The translations under genes were made by a program, and so were the position numbers. The notes under the pieces were generated by a model. That model saw only the letters and a list, made by a program, of their open reading frames with translations, did no database searches and had not been told where the DNA came from. 64,000 nt of DNA, taken from assembly GCF_900607225.1 (NCBI RefSeq), contig NZ_LR027842.1, forward strand, positions 3,203,982-3,267,981, in the 5' to 3' direction. Source of the stretch: [Pseudopropionibacterium] massiliense (lineage in GTDB: Bacteria; Actinomycetota; Actinomycetes; Propionibacteriales; Propionibacteriaceae). Of this stretch, positions 15,788-24,525 are shown piece by piece (the first letter of the stretch is position 1; each line of letters begins with the position of its first letter).

Positions 15788-16783
15788 ATGCTGCGCATCG
15801 CAGTGATAGGCGCGGGTCGCATCGGCAAGGTCCATGCCGCCACCGTCGCCGCTCATCCCCAGGCCCGGCTCGTGCTGGTCTGCGACCCCGTCATCGAGGC
15901 CGCGAAGGCCCTCGCCGAGCCCCTCGGGGCGCGCGCCTCCGCCGACGCCGCCGAGGCCTTCTCCGCCGACGACGTGGACGCGGTGGTCATCGGCTCCCCC
16001 ACCCCCCTGCACGCCGAGCACGTCCTGGCGGCCGCCCGCGCGGGCAAGGCCGCGCTGTGCGAGAAACCCGTCGCGTCCTCCGTCGAGGCGGCCCGTGAAC
16101 TGGCCGCCGAGCTCGCGACCTTCGAGCACCCGCCGGTGATGGTCGGGTTCCAGCGCCGCTACGACCCCTCCATCGCGAAGGCCCAGCGGCTCGCCGCCGA
16201 GGGCCGGATCGGGCGCGTCGAGCAGCTCACCATCGTCTCCCGCGACCCCGCCCCGCCGTCGGCGGAGTACCTGGCGCAGTCGGGTGGCGTGTTCAAGGAC
16301 ATGACCATCCACGACTTCGACGAGGCCCGGTTCTTCCTGGGCGAGATCGTCTCCGTCAACGCCATCGGGCAGAAGCTCGACCCGGCGCTGGCCGACATCG
16401 ACGACTTCGACGGCGCCGTCACGACCCTGCGGGCCGCCAGCGGCGCGGTCGCGATCATCAGGAACACCCGTCACTGCGTCAGCGGCTACGACCAGAAGGT
16501 GGAGGTCTTCGGGTCCGAGGGCGAACTGGTGGCCGAGAACCTGCGCTCCACGTCGCTGGTCATCAACGACGCCACCGGGTCGGCCACCCAGGAGGTCTAC
16601 CTCGACTTCTTCCTGGAGCGCTACGCCGACGCCTACCGCGACGAGCTCACGGCCTTCATCGACGCCGTCAACAACGGCTCCCCCGTGACCCCGACCGTCG
16701 AGGACGGCGTGGCCGCGCTGGTGCTGGCCGAGGCCGCGGAGCGTTCCGCCCGCAGCGGGCAGAGCGTGGAGGTGGCGAGGTGA
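15788..16783 (+). CDS. iolG: Inositol 2-dehydrogenase-like oxidoreductase (Gfo/Idh/MocA)
   Basis: The product is 331 aa. The N-terminal Rossmann domain starts MLRIAVIGAGRIGKVHA. The conserved CEKPVA motif holds the catalytic Lys, and KDMTIHDFDEARFFLGE matches the IolG sugar-binding helix (DM.IHDFD). IolG oxidises myo-inositol to scyllo-inosose with NAD. A GGAAGGAA site precedes the ATG. The stop overlaps the next start by 4 bases. Members of this family also oxidise other cyclitols or sugars, so the exact substrate is uncertain. Confidence 0.8.
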   Translation: MLRIAVIGAGRIGKVHAATVAAHPQARLVLVCDPVIEAAKALAEPLGARASADAAEAFSADDVDAVVIGSPTPLHAEHVLAAARAGKAALCEKPVASSVEAARELAAELATFEHPPVMVGFQRRYDPSIAKAQRLAAEGRIGRVEQLTIVSRDPAPPSAEYLAQSGGVFKDMTIHDFDEARFFLGEIVSVNAIGQKLDPALADIDDFDGAVTTLRAASGAVAIIRNTRHCVSGYDQKVEVFGSEGELVAENLRSTSLVINDATGSATQEVYLDFFLERYADAYRDELTAFIDAVNNGSPVTPTVEDGVAALVLAEAAERSARSGQSVEVAR

Positions 16784-17643
16784 GGATCGCGGGGGCCCCG
16801 ATCTCGTGGGGCGTGTGCGAGGTGCCGGGCTGGGGGTTCCAGATGAGCCCCGACCGGGTGCTCTCCGAGATGGTGGAACTGGGTTTGACGGCCACGGAGT
16901 TCGGTCCGCAGGGCTGGCTGCCCGTCGAACCCGAGGCCCGCGCGGCCGCGGTGAAGGCGCACGGCCTGACCCCCGTCGGCGCGTTCTTCCTGGCCGTGAT
17001 GCACGACCCCGACCACGACCCGATTCCGGCCGTCAGGGCGGAGCTGGAGGCGTTCCGCGTCGCCGGCGGGTCGGTGCTGGTGCTGGCCTGCGACTCGGGT
17101 CGCGAGGGCTACGACAACCGTCCCGTCCTCGACGAGCAGGGCTGGGCGACGCTGTACCGCAACCTGGACCGAATCGCCGAGGTGTGCGCCGAGGCCGGCG
17201 TGACGGCGTGCGTGCACCCGCACTGGGGCACCATGATCCAGAACGCCGACGAGGTGGAGCGGATCCTCGACGAGACCGGCGTCGGGCTGTGCCTCGACAC
17301 CGGCCACCTGATGGCGGGCGGCGCGGACCCGGTGGACATCGTGCGCCGCCACCCGGAGCGGGTCGCGATCGTGCACGCGAAGGACGTCCACAAGGAGCTC
17401 ACCGACAAGCTCCTGACCGGGGAGCTCACCTGGAGCGAGGGCATCAGGGCCGAGATGTTCGCCTCCATCGGCGACGGCGACGTGGACTTCGCCACCATCG
17501 TCTCCCTGCTGAACGGGGTGGGCTTCGACGGCTACTGGGTGCTGGAGCAGGACATCATGCTCGACGAGGATCCCGCCCCCGGCGAGGGTCCCATCCACGA
17601 CGCCCGCAGGTCCTTCGAGGCGCTGAAATCCCTGGCGGGCTGA
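16780..17643 (+). CDS. Sugar phosphate isomerase/epimerase, IolE-like
   Basis: The product is 287 aa with a TIM-barrel (xylose-isomerase-like) fold. It begins VRIAGAPISWGVCEVPGW, the standard opening of inosose dehydratases (IolE). Metal-binding positions are visible in TACVHPHWGTM, GLCLDTGHLMAGGADP and VAIVHAKDVHKE. IolE dehydrates scyllo-inosose to a diketone. GTG 16780 overlaps the iolG stop, so translation is coupled. A catabolic operon of three genes (transaldolase, IolG, IolE) ends here and a repeat-derived hairpin follows. Confidence 0.78.
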   Translation: MRIAGAPISWGVCEVPGWGFQMSPDRVLSEMVELGLTATEFGPQGWLPVEPEARAAAVKAHGLTPVGAFFLAVMHDPDHDPIPAVRAELEAFRVAGGSVLVLACDSGREGYDNRPVLDEQGWATLYRNLDRIAEVCAEAGVTACVHPHWGTMIQNADEVERILDETGVGLCLDTGHLMAGGADPVDIVRRHPERVAIVHAKDVHKELTDKLLTGELTWSEGIRAEMFASIGDGDVDFATIVSLLNGVGFDGYWVLEQDIMLDEDPAPGEGPIHDARRSFEALKSLAG

Positions 17644-17663
17644 ACGCCTCCACACCCTTTCCC

Positions 17664-17712
17664 AGCTGGTTGAGCCGGGTCGCCACGAAGGAGCGGTCCG
17701 GCTCAACCAGCT
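17664..17712 (+). repeat. Dispersed repeat copy 2, forming a 15-bp hairpin
   Basis: AGCTGGTTGAGCCGG at 17664-17678 is perfectly complementary to CCGGCTCAACCAGCT at 17698-17712 around a 19-base loop. This copy is an inverted pair of the repeat's left end and could act as a terminator after the inositol operon. Confidence 0.65.
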
Positions 17713-17750
17713 TCACCATTTCCAGGCCGGATGACCCGATCCACAGCCTG

Positions 17751-17785
17751 TTGCCCAGCCGCATATTTCTAGTTACAATAGAAAT
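17751..17785 (+). promoter_or_regulatory. Promoter plus palindromic operator abutting the GntR start codon
   Basis: TTGCCC (17751-17756) and TACAAT (17774-17779) are separated by exactly 17 bases. The palindrome ATTTCTA-7-TAGAAAT (17765-17785) covers the -10 box and ends at the base before the ATG at 17786. The expected transcription start falls at or within a base or two of the ATG, so the mRNA is probably leaderless. The layout predicts autorepression by the GntR protein. Confidence 0.65.
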
Positions 17786-18142
17786 ATGTTGTGGCGGGTC
17801 AATCCTTCGTCGTCCACTCCGCTCTTCGAGCAGGTGGCGGCTTCCGTGCGGCGGGCCATCGCGGACGGAACCCTCCAGCCCAAGGAACGCCTGCCTTCCG
17901 CGAAAGAGGTGGCGGCCGCCCTCGATATCAACATGCACACCGTGCTGCGCGCCTATCAGCTGCTGCGGGACGAGGGACTCATCGAGCTGCGCAAGGGCCG
18001 CGGTGCGGTCGTGCTCGCGACGGCGCCGGGATTCTCCCGGCTCAGCGATCTGATCGCCCAGACGATGGCGGAGAGCAACCGGCTCGGGATTCCGCTGGAC
18101 GACCTCATCCGCATGTTCCGGGAAAGGACTGAATCACGATGA
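17786..18142 (+). CDS. GntR-family regulator, YtrA subfamily
   Basis: The product is 118 aa. The winged helix-turn-helix spans about 10-75: PLFEQVAASVRRAIADGTL, LPSAKEVAAALDINMHTVLRAYQLL and GLIELRKGRGAVV. Only a short C-terminal helical tail follows, which is typical of YtrA-type GntR proteins that lack an effector domain. These usually repress their own operon of membrane proteins or transporters. The ATG sits directly against an operator palindrome. The next gene starts 4 bases before the stop, so the two are one operon. Confidence 0.88.
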   Translation: MLWRVNPSSSTPLFEQVAASVRRAIADGTLQPKERLPSAKEVAAALDINMHTVLRAYQLLRDEGLIELRKGRGAVVLATAPGFSRLSDLIAQTMAESNRLGIPLDDLIRMFRERTESR

Positions 18143-18950
18143 CCACACGCAACACCGGATCCACGCTCCCCCCGCGACGCCCGTCGTCGCTCCGGCGCCG
18201 CGCGGTCCTCGTTCCCCTGGTCGTCGCCGTCTGTTTCTCCGCCGGTTCCGCCCTGGCCGTCTGGATGATCCGTGACGACCTGCCCGCGCGGATCGCCGTG
18301 CACTGGGGAGCCGATGGCAGGGCGGACGGCTTCACCGAGGGGTGGGCTTCGGCGTCGGGACACTCACCTGGCTCGTCACCCGCGCCCCGCGACGAGAGGC
18401 CGTGGTGATGACCGCCCCTCTGCACGACGGGGCGAGCCAGCCCACGGCAGGCGATCGGATCGCCTGGACCGGTCGCACCACCACGAGCAGGATGATCTGG
18501 ATCGTTCTTCCCATCCTGCTGGTACCCACCGTATCGATGGCCGTCTTCCTCATGGCGCAGGGGCACTGGAGCGCCGCTCTCTTCGTGCTGGCGCTTGCCG
18601 TTCTTGGCGCGGTCTCGCAACTGGCCACCTGTTCACGGGTGATCATCGACTTCCGCGGGATCAGGGTGCTCGGCCTCGGGATCGTCCGCTGGGTCAGTCT
18701 TCCGTTGAGCACTCTGGAGAGCGCGACATCGACCACGGCGTACCCTCTGGGTGATTTCGGCGGTTGGGGGCGCCGCATCTCCCTCGACGGCACGATGGAT
18801 GGTTTCGTCACCGCCGAGGGCCCGGCGCTCCGCATCGCCCGAACGGAGGGAAAACCCCTGGTGATCACCCTCGGGGACGCCGAGACCGCGGCGACGGTGC
18901 TGAACACCCTCATCCAGCGCAGAACGGTCACATCCGCACGCACCGCGTGA
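18139..18950 (+). pseudogene. DUF1648-type membrane protein broken by an out-of-frame deletion
   Basis: The 5' frame (18139-18408) encodes a TM segment and the DUF1648 hallmark IAVHWGADGRADGF, then runs into ASASGHSPGSS and a stop. From about 18330 another frame continues with GVGFGVGTLTWLVTRAPRR, two more TM segments and a soluble domain to 18950. Intact members of this group have several TM helices between these blocks, so the middle appears to have been lost with a frame change. An in-frame ATG at 18342 could still allow the 202-aa distal part to be made, so two separate small genes are the alternative reading. It is in an operon with the GntR gene. Confidence 0.6.
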
Positions 18951-18981
18951 GGATGCCCGCGCACATGGCACCGCCAGGGTC

Positions 18982-20730
18982 TCAGCGGGCCGGGCAGGAG
19001 GTGCCGTCGGCGGGAGCCTCGCCGGTGGTGAAGAATGTCACCACCGCCTCGTCGACGCATGTGCTCTTCCTCGAGAAGGCGACCGCGTGCCCCTCCCCCT
19101 CCCACGTGAGCAGTGTGGCGGACTCGAGCTGCTTCGCCATGGCGGCGGAGTTGTCGTGTGGGGTCACGGGGTCGACCTTGGATCCGATCACCAGGATGGG
19201 ACCGGCCCCCTTGGCGGTCAATGTGAGGTTGGGCGCGGAGTCCGCGGTCCAGTACTCGCACATCGGGAGCATCCCGAGGTTGGCCGCGAACACCGGGGCC
19301 TCGGCGGCGTGATTGGACAGGTCCTTGGCCGCGGCCTCGATGCCCCGGTCGGGACGGTCCGTGCAGGAGATGGACGGGAAGGCGTAGGTGAACGTCGTCC
19401 ACCCGTTGCCCTGGTGCCCGGTGATGGCGTCGAAGGACGCGAGGAGCGCCCTCCCGTCACCGTCGACGGCCTGCTGGACGGCCGCCGCCAGCCTCGGGTA
19501 GGTGGCCGCGGTGCCGTAGAGCGCGGCCCCGATCCCGAGGGCCGCCGCCGACTGCGTGAGCTTCCGTTCCCCCGCGGCCACGGGGGTTGCGTCGAGACCC
19601 TTGAGGAAGGTGTCGATGCGGCTGAGCACGGCCTCGCGATCCTCACCGAGGGAACAGGACGCCTTCCCCGCACACCAGTCGGCGAAATGCTGCAACGCCT
19701 TCTCGAAACCGTCGACGCCCAGCAGGGGCGGGGAGGGAACGGAGATGTCGACGGCGGAGTCGAGGACCAGATGCCCGGAGCGTTCCGGGAAGAGCTCGGC
19801 ATAGGTCGCGCCGACGAAGGTGCCGTAGGACCAGCCGAGATAGTCCAGCCTCTCCGCGCCGAGCAGATGCCGGAGCAGGTCGAGGTCACGGACGTTCTCG
19901 ATGGTGCTCACGTGATCCAGCAGTTCACCGGAGGCGTCGCGGCACTGCCTGGCGAAGCCCTTCCACGCCTCCCGTCGCGCCGCCGCCTCGGCTTCGTCGT
20001 CGGGGGTGTTGTCGGCCAGGAAGGCGGCGTCCGTCTGCTCCGTGGTGCCGCACTCGACATGGGTGGATTCCCCCACACCTCGCGGATCCCAGCCGACGAG
20101 GTCGTACCCGGGAACCACGTCGGCGGGTAGTGCCCGAATGGTGGGGCGCGCCGACTCGCCCGGCCCGCCGGGGTTGAAGAACAGCGGGCCCCGGCTCGGG
20201 GCGGCCGACGGTTTCCGCGTCAACGCGATGTCCAGCGACGCCCTGCCCGGGTTCTCCCAGTCCAGCGGCACCTTCATCGTCGCGCACTCAACGCCCTCGC
20301 CACAGGTCTGCCACGTGATCTCCTGCCGGGCATACGTCGCGAGGTCGTCGCCGAGCGCGGCGGGCAGTCGCACCACGGGGTCGCCGGCGCCCTCGTAGTC
20401 GAGTTGGCGATCCCGGTTCCGCCCCTCCACCGCGGGCCAGGTCTCGTGTTCCGACACAGGAGTCGTCGGCACCCCGGGTTGCTCCCGCACCTCGGGCGAG
20501 GGGGAAGCGGAGGAGGAGGGAGAGGGAGAGGGAGAGGGAACGGCCACCGAGGAGGTCGGCGACGGGGACAGCGGGGGCGGGGATGTGGACGCAGGCGACG
20601 AAACCGCCGAACCGCTGCCGGAGGGACGGGCCCCGCCACCGTTCCGGGTGATGCCACAGGCGGCCAGCGACGCCACCGTCACAATGGCGGTCGCCCCCAC
20701 CAGGGGGCGCAACAGGTCGAGTTTTCTCAT
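18982..20730 (-). CDS. Secreted alpha/beta hydrolase lipoprotein, TAP family
   Basis: The product is 582 aa. ATG 20730 is preceded by AAGGAG on the minus strand; the 37 residues upstream lack a signal. A signal peptide ends in the lipobox LAAC (about 17-20). A long Ser/Pro-rich linker follows. The hydrolase domain has LFFNPGGPGES (oxyanion region), the nucleophile elbow LGWSYGT, an Asp in IGSKVDPVTP and His in EGEGHAVAF in the C-terminal TAP-like domain. The family includes Streptomyces tripeptidyl aminopeptidase and mycobacterial Hip1-type esterase/proteases. It probably cleaves peptides or esters at the cell surface. It converges with the DUF1648 remnant. Confidence 0.88.
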   Translation of the reverse strand: MRKLDLLRPLVGATAIVTVASLAACGITRNGGGARPSGSGSAVSSPASTSPPPLSPSPTSSVAVPSPSPSPSSSASPSPEVREQPGVPTTPVSEHETWPAVEGRNRDRQLDYEGAGDPVVRLPAALGDDLATYARQEITWQTCGEGVECATMKVPLDWENPGRASLDIALTRKPSAAPSRGPLFFNPGGPGESARPTIRALPADVVPGYDLVGWDPRGVGESTHVECGTTEQTDAAFLADNTPDDEAEAAARREAWKGFARQCRDASGELLDHVSTIENVRDLDLLRHLLGAERLDYLGWSYGTFVGATYAELFPERSGHLVLDSAVDISVPSPPLLGVDGFEKALQHFADWCAGKASCSLGEDREAVLSRIDTFLKGLDATPVAAGERKLTQSAAALGIGAALYGTAATYPRLAAAVQQAVDGDGRALLASFDAITGHQGNGWTTFTYAFPSISCTDRPDRGIEAAAKDLSNHAAEAPVFAANLGMLPMCEYWTADSAPNLTLTAKGAGPILVIGSKVDPVTPHDNSAAMAKQLESATLLTWEGEGHAVAFSRKSTCVDEAVVTFFTTGEAPADGTSCPAR

Positions 20731-20956
20731 GAGCTTCTCCTTGGAGATCGCAGTTGTGCGGTGGAAACCAGCGACGTCCCTGTGCCACACACCCCGTAAC
20801 CAACCGTTCAGAACACTACGAGAGCGCTCCACTGCGGGCATCGAGGTTTCCCCTGAAATCTCCCGGAGCAGGCGTCTTCACACCCACGTCTCGTCGCCGC
20901 CACCACGCGGACCCCAAAATCTGATATCATTTTGACATCACGAAGAAGGAGTCGAC
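20730..20956. promoter_or_regulatory. Divergent promoter region between the TAP hydrolase and SPFH genes
   Basis: About 226 bases separate two divergent genes. The SPFH side has the palindrome TGATATCA, then TTTTGACA and AAGAAGGAG just before its ATG. The other side has the AAGGAG of the lipoprotein. No other structure stands out. Confidence 0.4.
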
Positions 20957-21862
20957 ATGACCACCAACGTTCCACTTCCCTCCACCCCGGATGTCGACGT
21001 GCAGGAGCGCCGAGCCTGGGCCCTGCCCGGAGGCATCGGCATTCTGGGGATCGTCGTGGCAGTCGGGGTGATCGCCCTGGGGGCCCAGCAGATCAGCATC
21101 GACAACCTGCCCCTGGGGCCGATCCTCGTCGGGGTCGGGGCGCTGCTGCTGGCCGTCCTGGCCTCCGGCGTGTGCATGCTCAGCCCCGGTGAGGCGAAGG
21201 TGCTGGAGTTCTTCGGTTCCTACATCGGCACCGTCCGCAAGCCCGGCCTGTGGTTCGTGGTCCCGTTCGTCGTCCAGAAGAAGATCTCGGTGAAGGTCCA
21301 CAACTTCGAGACCCACGAGCTGAAGGTCAACGACGCCGACGGCAACCCGATCAACATCGCCGCCATCGTCGTGTGGCAGGTGGCCGACACCGCCCAGGCC
21401 AAGTACGCCGTCGAGGACCACATCGACTTCGTGCGCGTCCAGTCCGAGGCGGCGCTGCGGCACATCGCGATGAGCCACCCCTACGACAACCAGGACACCA
21501 CGATCACGCTGCGCGGCGACACCGAGGTGATCGCCAGGGAGATGGCCGACGAGGTGGCGGCGCGGATCGCGCTGGCCGGGCTGCGTGTCGTCGAGACCCG
21601 GATCTCGTCGCTGGCCTACGCCTCCGAGATCGCGCAGGCGATGCTGCAGCGACAGCAGGCCGCCGCCATCATCGCGGCCCGCGAGAAGATCGTCGAGGGC
21701 GCGGTCTCCATGGTCCAGGACGCCCTCAACCAGCTCGAGGCCGCCGACGTCGTGGTCCTCGACGACGAGCGCCGCGCCGCGATGGTCTCCAACCTCCTGG
21801 TGGTGCTGTGCGGCGACTCGCGGGCGACACCCATAGTCAACGCAGGGTCACTGTATCAGTGA
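20957..21862 (+). CDS. SPFH-domain (stomatin/prohibitin-like) membrane protein
   Basis: The product is 301 aa. Two hydrophobic segments (about 24-42 and 50-70) are followed by the SPFH domain: [53 protein letters not shown] and a helical C-terminal part with [28 protein letters not shown] proteins form membrane-attached oligomers and organise membrane domains. AAGAAGGAG lies upstream. The stop overlaps a 74-aa DNA-binding-like gene by 4 bases, an arrangement that implies co-production. Confidence 0.88.
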   Translation: MTTNVPLPSTPDVDVQERRAWALPGGIGILGIVVAVGVIALGAQQISIDNLPLGPILVGVGALLLAVLASGVCMLSPGEAKVLEFFGSYIGTVRKPGLWFVVPFVVQKKISVKVHNFETHELKVNDADGNPINIAAIVVWQVADTAQAKYAVEDHIDFVRVQSEAALRHIAMSHPYDNQDTTITLRGDTEVIAREMADEVAARIALAGLRVVETRISSLAYASEIAQAMLQRQQAAAIIAAREKIVEGAVSMVQDALNQLEAADVVVLDDERRAAMVSNLLVVLCGDSRATPIVNAGSLYQ

Positions 21863-22083
21863 CCCCGAGATCCGCGGATCGGCCGGAGCGCAAACAGGTG
21901 CTGCTCCGGCTCGATCCATCCGTGCACACGGCCCTGGCGCGCTGGGCCGCCGACGACCTGCGGTCGGTGAACGCGCAGATCGAGTACCTGCTCCGCGACG
22001 CCCTGAAACGGGCCGGCCGCCTGCCGGGCGACGCCGCCCCCATGCGCCGCCCGGGTCGCCCCCCGAAATCGGAATCCGGCTGA
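21859..22083 (+). CDS. Small Arc/ribbon-helix-helix-like protein
   Basis: The product is 74 aa from GTG 21859, which overlaps the SPFH stop. [19 protein letters not shown] and [17 protein letters not shown] match the beta strand plus two helices of Arc/MetJ-type (ribbon-helix-helix) proteins. The basic tail ([13 protein letters not shown]) suits DNA contact. Such pairs of an SPFH gene with a small RHH gene are common in actinobacteria, but the role of the small protein is unknown. Confidence 0.72.
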   Translation: MTPRSADRPERKQVLLRLDPSVHTALARWAADDLRSVNAQIEYLLRDALKRAGRLPGDAAPMRRPGRPPKSESG

Positions 22084-22094
22084 GTGATCCCACA

Positions 22095-22178
22095 GCCGGT
22101 TGAGCCGGGTCGCGAGCACCCCTTCCGAAGCCGGTTGAGCCGGGTCGCGAGGAACGAGCGACCCGAGTCGAAACCACC
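22095..22178 (+). repeat. Dispersed repeat copy 3 (a partial plus a full unit)
   Basis: A partial unit (AGCCGGTTGAGCCGGGTCGC) is followed by a full one running to GACCCGAGTCGAAACCACC. The repeat fills most of the gap between the RHH-like gene and the aldo/keto reductase gene. Confidence 0.7.
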
Positions 22179-22262
22179 ACCGGTTTCTGGACCACTGGCC
22201 CCGTTTCATGGTTGTGGAGGAATCCATCCACGTAGGATCGGAATCCGGAGAGGAGAGGCGAG

Positions 22263-23294
22263 ATGGAACGCAGGCGGATGGGCAGCAGCGGGGTTTCGGT
22301 CTCGACGCTGGCGCTGGGAACGATGACCTTCGGGGCGGAATCCCCGGTCGGGGAGTCCTTGGCGATGCTGGATGTCTACGTGGAGGCGGGAGGCAATTTC
22401 ATCGACACCGCCGACGTCTACGCCGACGGCACCTCCGAGGAGATCGTCGGCGAGTGGCTCCGCTCCCGGCCGCGGGAGGTCACCCAGGAGGTGGTGCTGG
22501 CGACGAAAGGGCGTTTCCCCACCTCGGCGCTCGGCGGGTCGCTGGGGGCGTCGCGACGGCACCTGCGTCGCGCGCTCACCGAGAGCCTGCGGCGCCTGCG
22601 GGTCGATCACGTCGACCTCTACATCGTGCACTCCTGGGATCCCGTCACCCCGGTCGAGGAGACCATGGACTTCCTGGACCGGGCGGTCAGCGACGGCCTG
22701 ATCGGCTACGGCGGCATCTCCAACTATCTGGGCTGGCAGATCCAGCGGGCCGTGCGGGCCTGCGACGCACGGGGGCTGCGCCGCCCCGTCATGCTGCAGC
22801 CCGCGTACTCGCTGCTGCGCCGCGAGGCCGAGTGGGAGATGCTGCCCTCGGCCGCCGACGCGGGGCTGGGTGTGATGGCGTGGTCGCCGCTGGCGGGCGG
22901 CTGGCTAACCGGCAAGTACTCCCGCGACGACACCCCGACGGGCACCACCCGGCTCGGCGAGAACCCGCATCGCGGCATCGAGGCCTACGACCGGATCGCC
23001 CGCGACGAGCGCACGTGGGAGATCCTCGACGCCCTCCGGCAGGTCGCGGCCGACAACGACACCACCCCGGCCAACGTCGCACTGGCCTGGGTGGTCGCAC
23101 AACCCGGCGTCACCACCGCGATCCTGGGAGCCCGCACCGTCGAACAGCTGCGGGCGAACCTGTCCGCGGCGTCACTCACCCTGGCCCCGGGGCAGCTGGC
23201 GGATCTGACGGCCATCTCCATCCCACGAACCGGCCCGTGGCCGTACGGCCCCGACGGCGTGACCCAGCGGTCGCGGGGCGAAGACGAGGGATAG
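22263..23294 (+). CDS. Aldo/keto reductase
   Basis: The product is 343 aa. Catalytic residues are in their usual contexts: Asp and Tyr in IDTADVYADG, Lys in LATKGRFP and His in LYIVHSWDP. The NADPH-site motif appears in AILGARTVEQLRANL near the C-terminus. It opens with the classic MERRRMGSSGVSVSTLALGTMTFG. These enzymes reduce aldehydes and ketones with NADPH. GGAGAGGAG precedes the ATG. It stands alone between repeats and the TetR pair; its physiological substrate cannot be read from the sequence. Confidence 0.9.
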   Translation: MERRRMGSSGVSVSTLALGTMTFGAESPVGESLAMLDVYVEAGGNFIDTADVYADGTSEEIVGEWLRSRPREVTQEVVLATKGRFPTSALGGSLGASRRHLRRALTESLRRLRVDHVDLYIVHSWDPVTPVEETMDFLDRAVSDGLIGYGGISNYLGWQIQRAVRACDARGLRRPVMLQPAYSLLRREAEWEMLPSAADAGLGVMAWSPLAGGWLTGKYSRDDTPTGTTRLGENPHRGIEAYDRIARDERTWEILDALRQVAADNDTTPANVALAWVVAQPGVTTAILGARTVEQLRANLSAASLTLAPGQLADLTAISIPRTGPWPYGPDGVTQRSRGEDEG

Positions 23295-23309
23295 CGCCCC
23301 GGAACCGGT

Positions 23310-23702
23310 TCAGCCGGGCAACGGCCGCAGGACACCGAGCAGCACCAGGACCAGCAGCAGCTGCACGATCCCCAGGCCGCCCCACAGCGCGTGGGGCCAG
23401 AGGAAGCTGTTCAGCACCAGGCATTCGCCCGCGATCCACCCGATCATCACCGCCCCGGCGAGCGCGTGTCCCAGCGGAAGCCATCGCCTCACCCGCAGAT
23501 GGACGACGACGGCTGCCCACTGGAATCCGCCGACGACCACCCCGAGGAGCAGGGCGGCCAGGACGTACTGGCCCGCGAACACCGTGGTCTCGAGCATCGG
23601 GGCGAACCACCGCGGAACGACCACCAGTTCAACCGCCCCGACCAGCGTCGAGAGGATCTGGAAGACGGCGATACCCAGCAAGCAGCCTCGCGCCACCCTC
23701 AC
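23310..23702 (-). CDS. Small integral membrane protein of unknown function
   Basis: The product is 130 aa with four hydrophobic segments, including GCLLGIAVFQILSTLVGAVEL and GIVQLLLVLVLLGVLRPL. I recognise no domain. Its GTG start overlaps the TetR stop by 4 bases, so it is probably the regulated partner of that regulator. Confidence 0.75.
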   Translation of the reverse strand: MRVARGCLLGIAVFQILSTLVGAVELVVVPRWFAPMLETTVFAGQYVLAALLLGVVVGGFQWAAVVVHLRVRRWLPLGHALAGAVMIGWIAGECLVLNSFLWPHALWGGLGIVQLLLVLVLLGVLRPLPG

Positions 23703-24340
23703 GACTCCCCCTCCGACCGACCGGATTTCACCGCGTAGGTGTCCCGGAAGTGTTTCAGGTGCAGGTCGAGCAGGCGTTGCGCCTCGGGTTCGCGGCCGGG
23801 CTCCTCCGCCGCTGCCAGGATCGCCAGGATCGGCCCCCAGAAGGCCAGGGCGAGGGCCTCCGGGTCGGCGGGACGGAATCTCCCCTTGCGGACGAGTTCG
23901 GCGAAGACGGCCGCCTGGAAGGCCAGGGGGCGTTCCGCGGTCAGTTCGCGCAGCAGCCGGGCGGCCTCCGGGGTGCGGTACTGCTCGAGGGTCAGCACGC
24001 GACGCGCCGCGACGATCTCCGGGTCGTGCAGCCAGGCGTCCAGGAATCCGCCGGCGGCATCTCCCAGGTGGTCGAGGGTGATGGTCTCGTAGACGGGCGC
24101 GGCATCCTTCGGATGCCCGAGCGGAACACCGAAACGCCTCGCCACCGCGACCAGGCGTTCGTCGATGCGGGCCAGCAGTGCGTCGAGCACGGCCTGCTTG
24201 CTGGCGAAATGGTTGTAGACGGAGCTCTCCTTGATTCCCACCGCAGCAGCGAGATCACGAACGGAGGTACCCGCGAACCCGTCGACGGCGAATCGCTGCT
24301 GCGCGACGTCCAGCAGGGCGGATCGTGTGTCACGACGCAT
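23699..24340 (-). CDS. TetR-family regulator
   Basis: The product is 213 aa. The N-terminal helix-turn-helix (about 4-50) has LLDVAQQRFAVDGFAGTSVRDLAAAVGIKESSVYNHFASK-type sequence, the standard TetR signature, followed by an all-helical ligand domain. It overlaps the small membrane protein gene downstream. The palindrome at 24410-24425 in its upstream region is a likely operator, so autorepression is expected. Confidence 0.88.
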   Translation of the reverse strand: MRRDTRSALLDVAQQRFAVDGFAGTSVRDLAAAVGIKESSVYNHFASKQAVLDALLARIDERLVAVARRFGVPLGHPKDAAPVYETITLDHLGDAAGGFLDAWLHDPEIVAARRVLTLEQYRTPEAARLLRELTAERPLAFQAAVFAELVRKGRFRPADPEALALAFWGPILAILAAAEEPGREPEAQRLLDLHLKHFRDTYAVKSGRSEGES

Positions 24341-24409
24341 GGAATCAGCTCCTGACCTCCGGAAGCGGTTTCGAGCCGGGCCCGGGAGGGCTCTCCCTCA
24401 CAACCTTTG

Positions 24410-24425
24410 ACTAACATTTGTTAGT
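24410..24425 (-). promoter_or_regulatory. ACTAACA-TT-TGTTAGT operator of the TetR gene
   Basis: This perfect palindrome (7-base arms, 2-base centre) lies about 70 bases upstream of the TetR start. It has the form typical of TetR-family operators with TTAGT half-sites. Confidence 0.65.
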
Positions 24426-24525
24426 TTAGCGCGCGGGATGCCCCACGGCCGTGATCGCAATCCGTGGAACACGGCCGGGTCGGGTGCCCGAAGGGCTCAC
24501 CCGACCCGGTTCCGCACGAATCGGA

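Noticed and set aside
22263..23294. Aldo/keto reductase as part of a redox operon with the TetR gene
   Set aside because: The TetR and membrane genes are on the opposite strand and convergent, so there is no operon.
22208..24355. A 715-aa + strand ORF across the aldo/keto reductase and the TetR gene
   Set aside because: It is an Arg/Gly/Pro-rich shadow. The overlapping frames encode a textbook aldo/keto reductase and TetR protein with proper starts.
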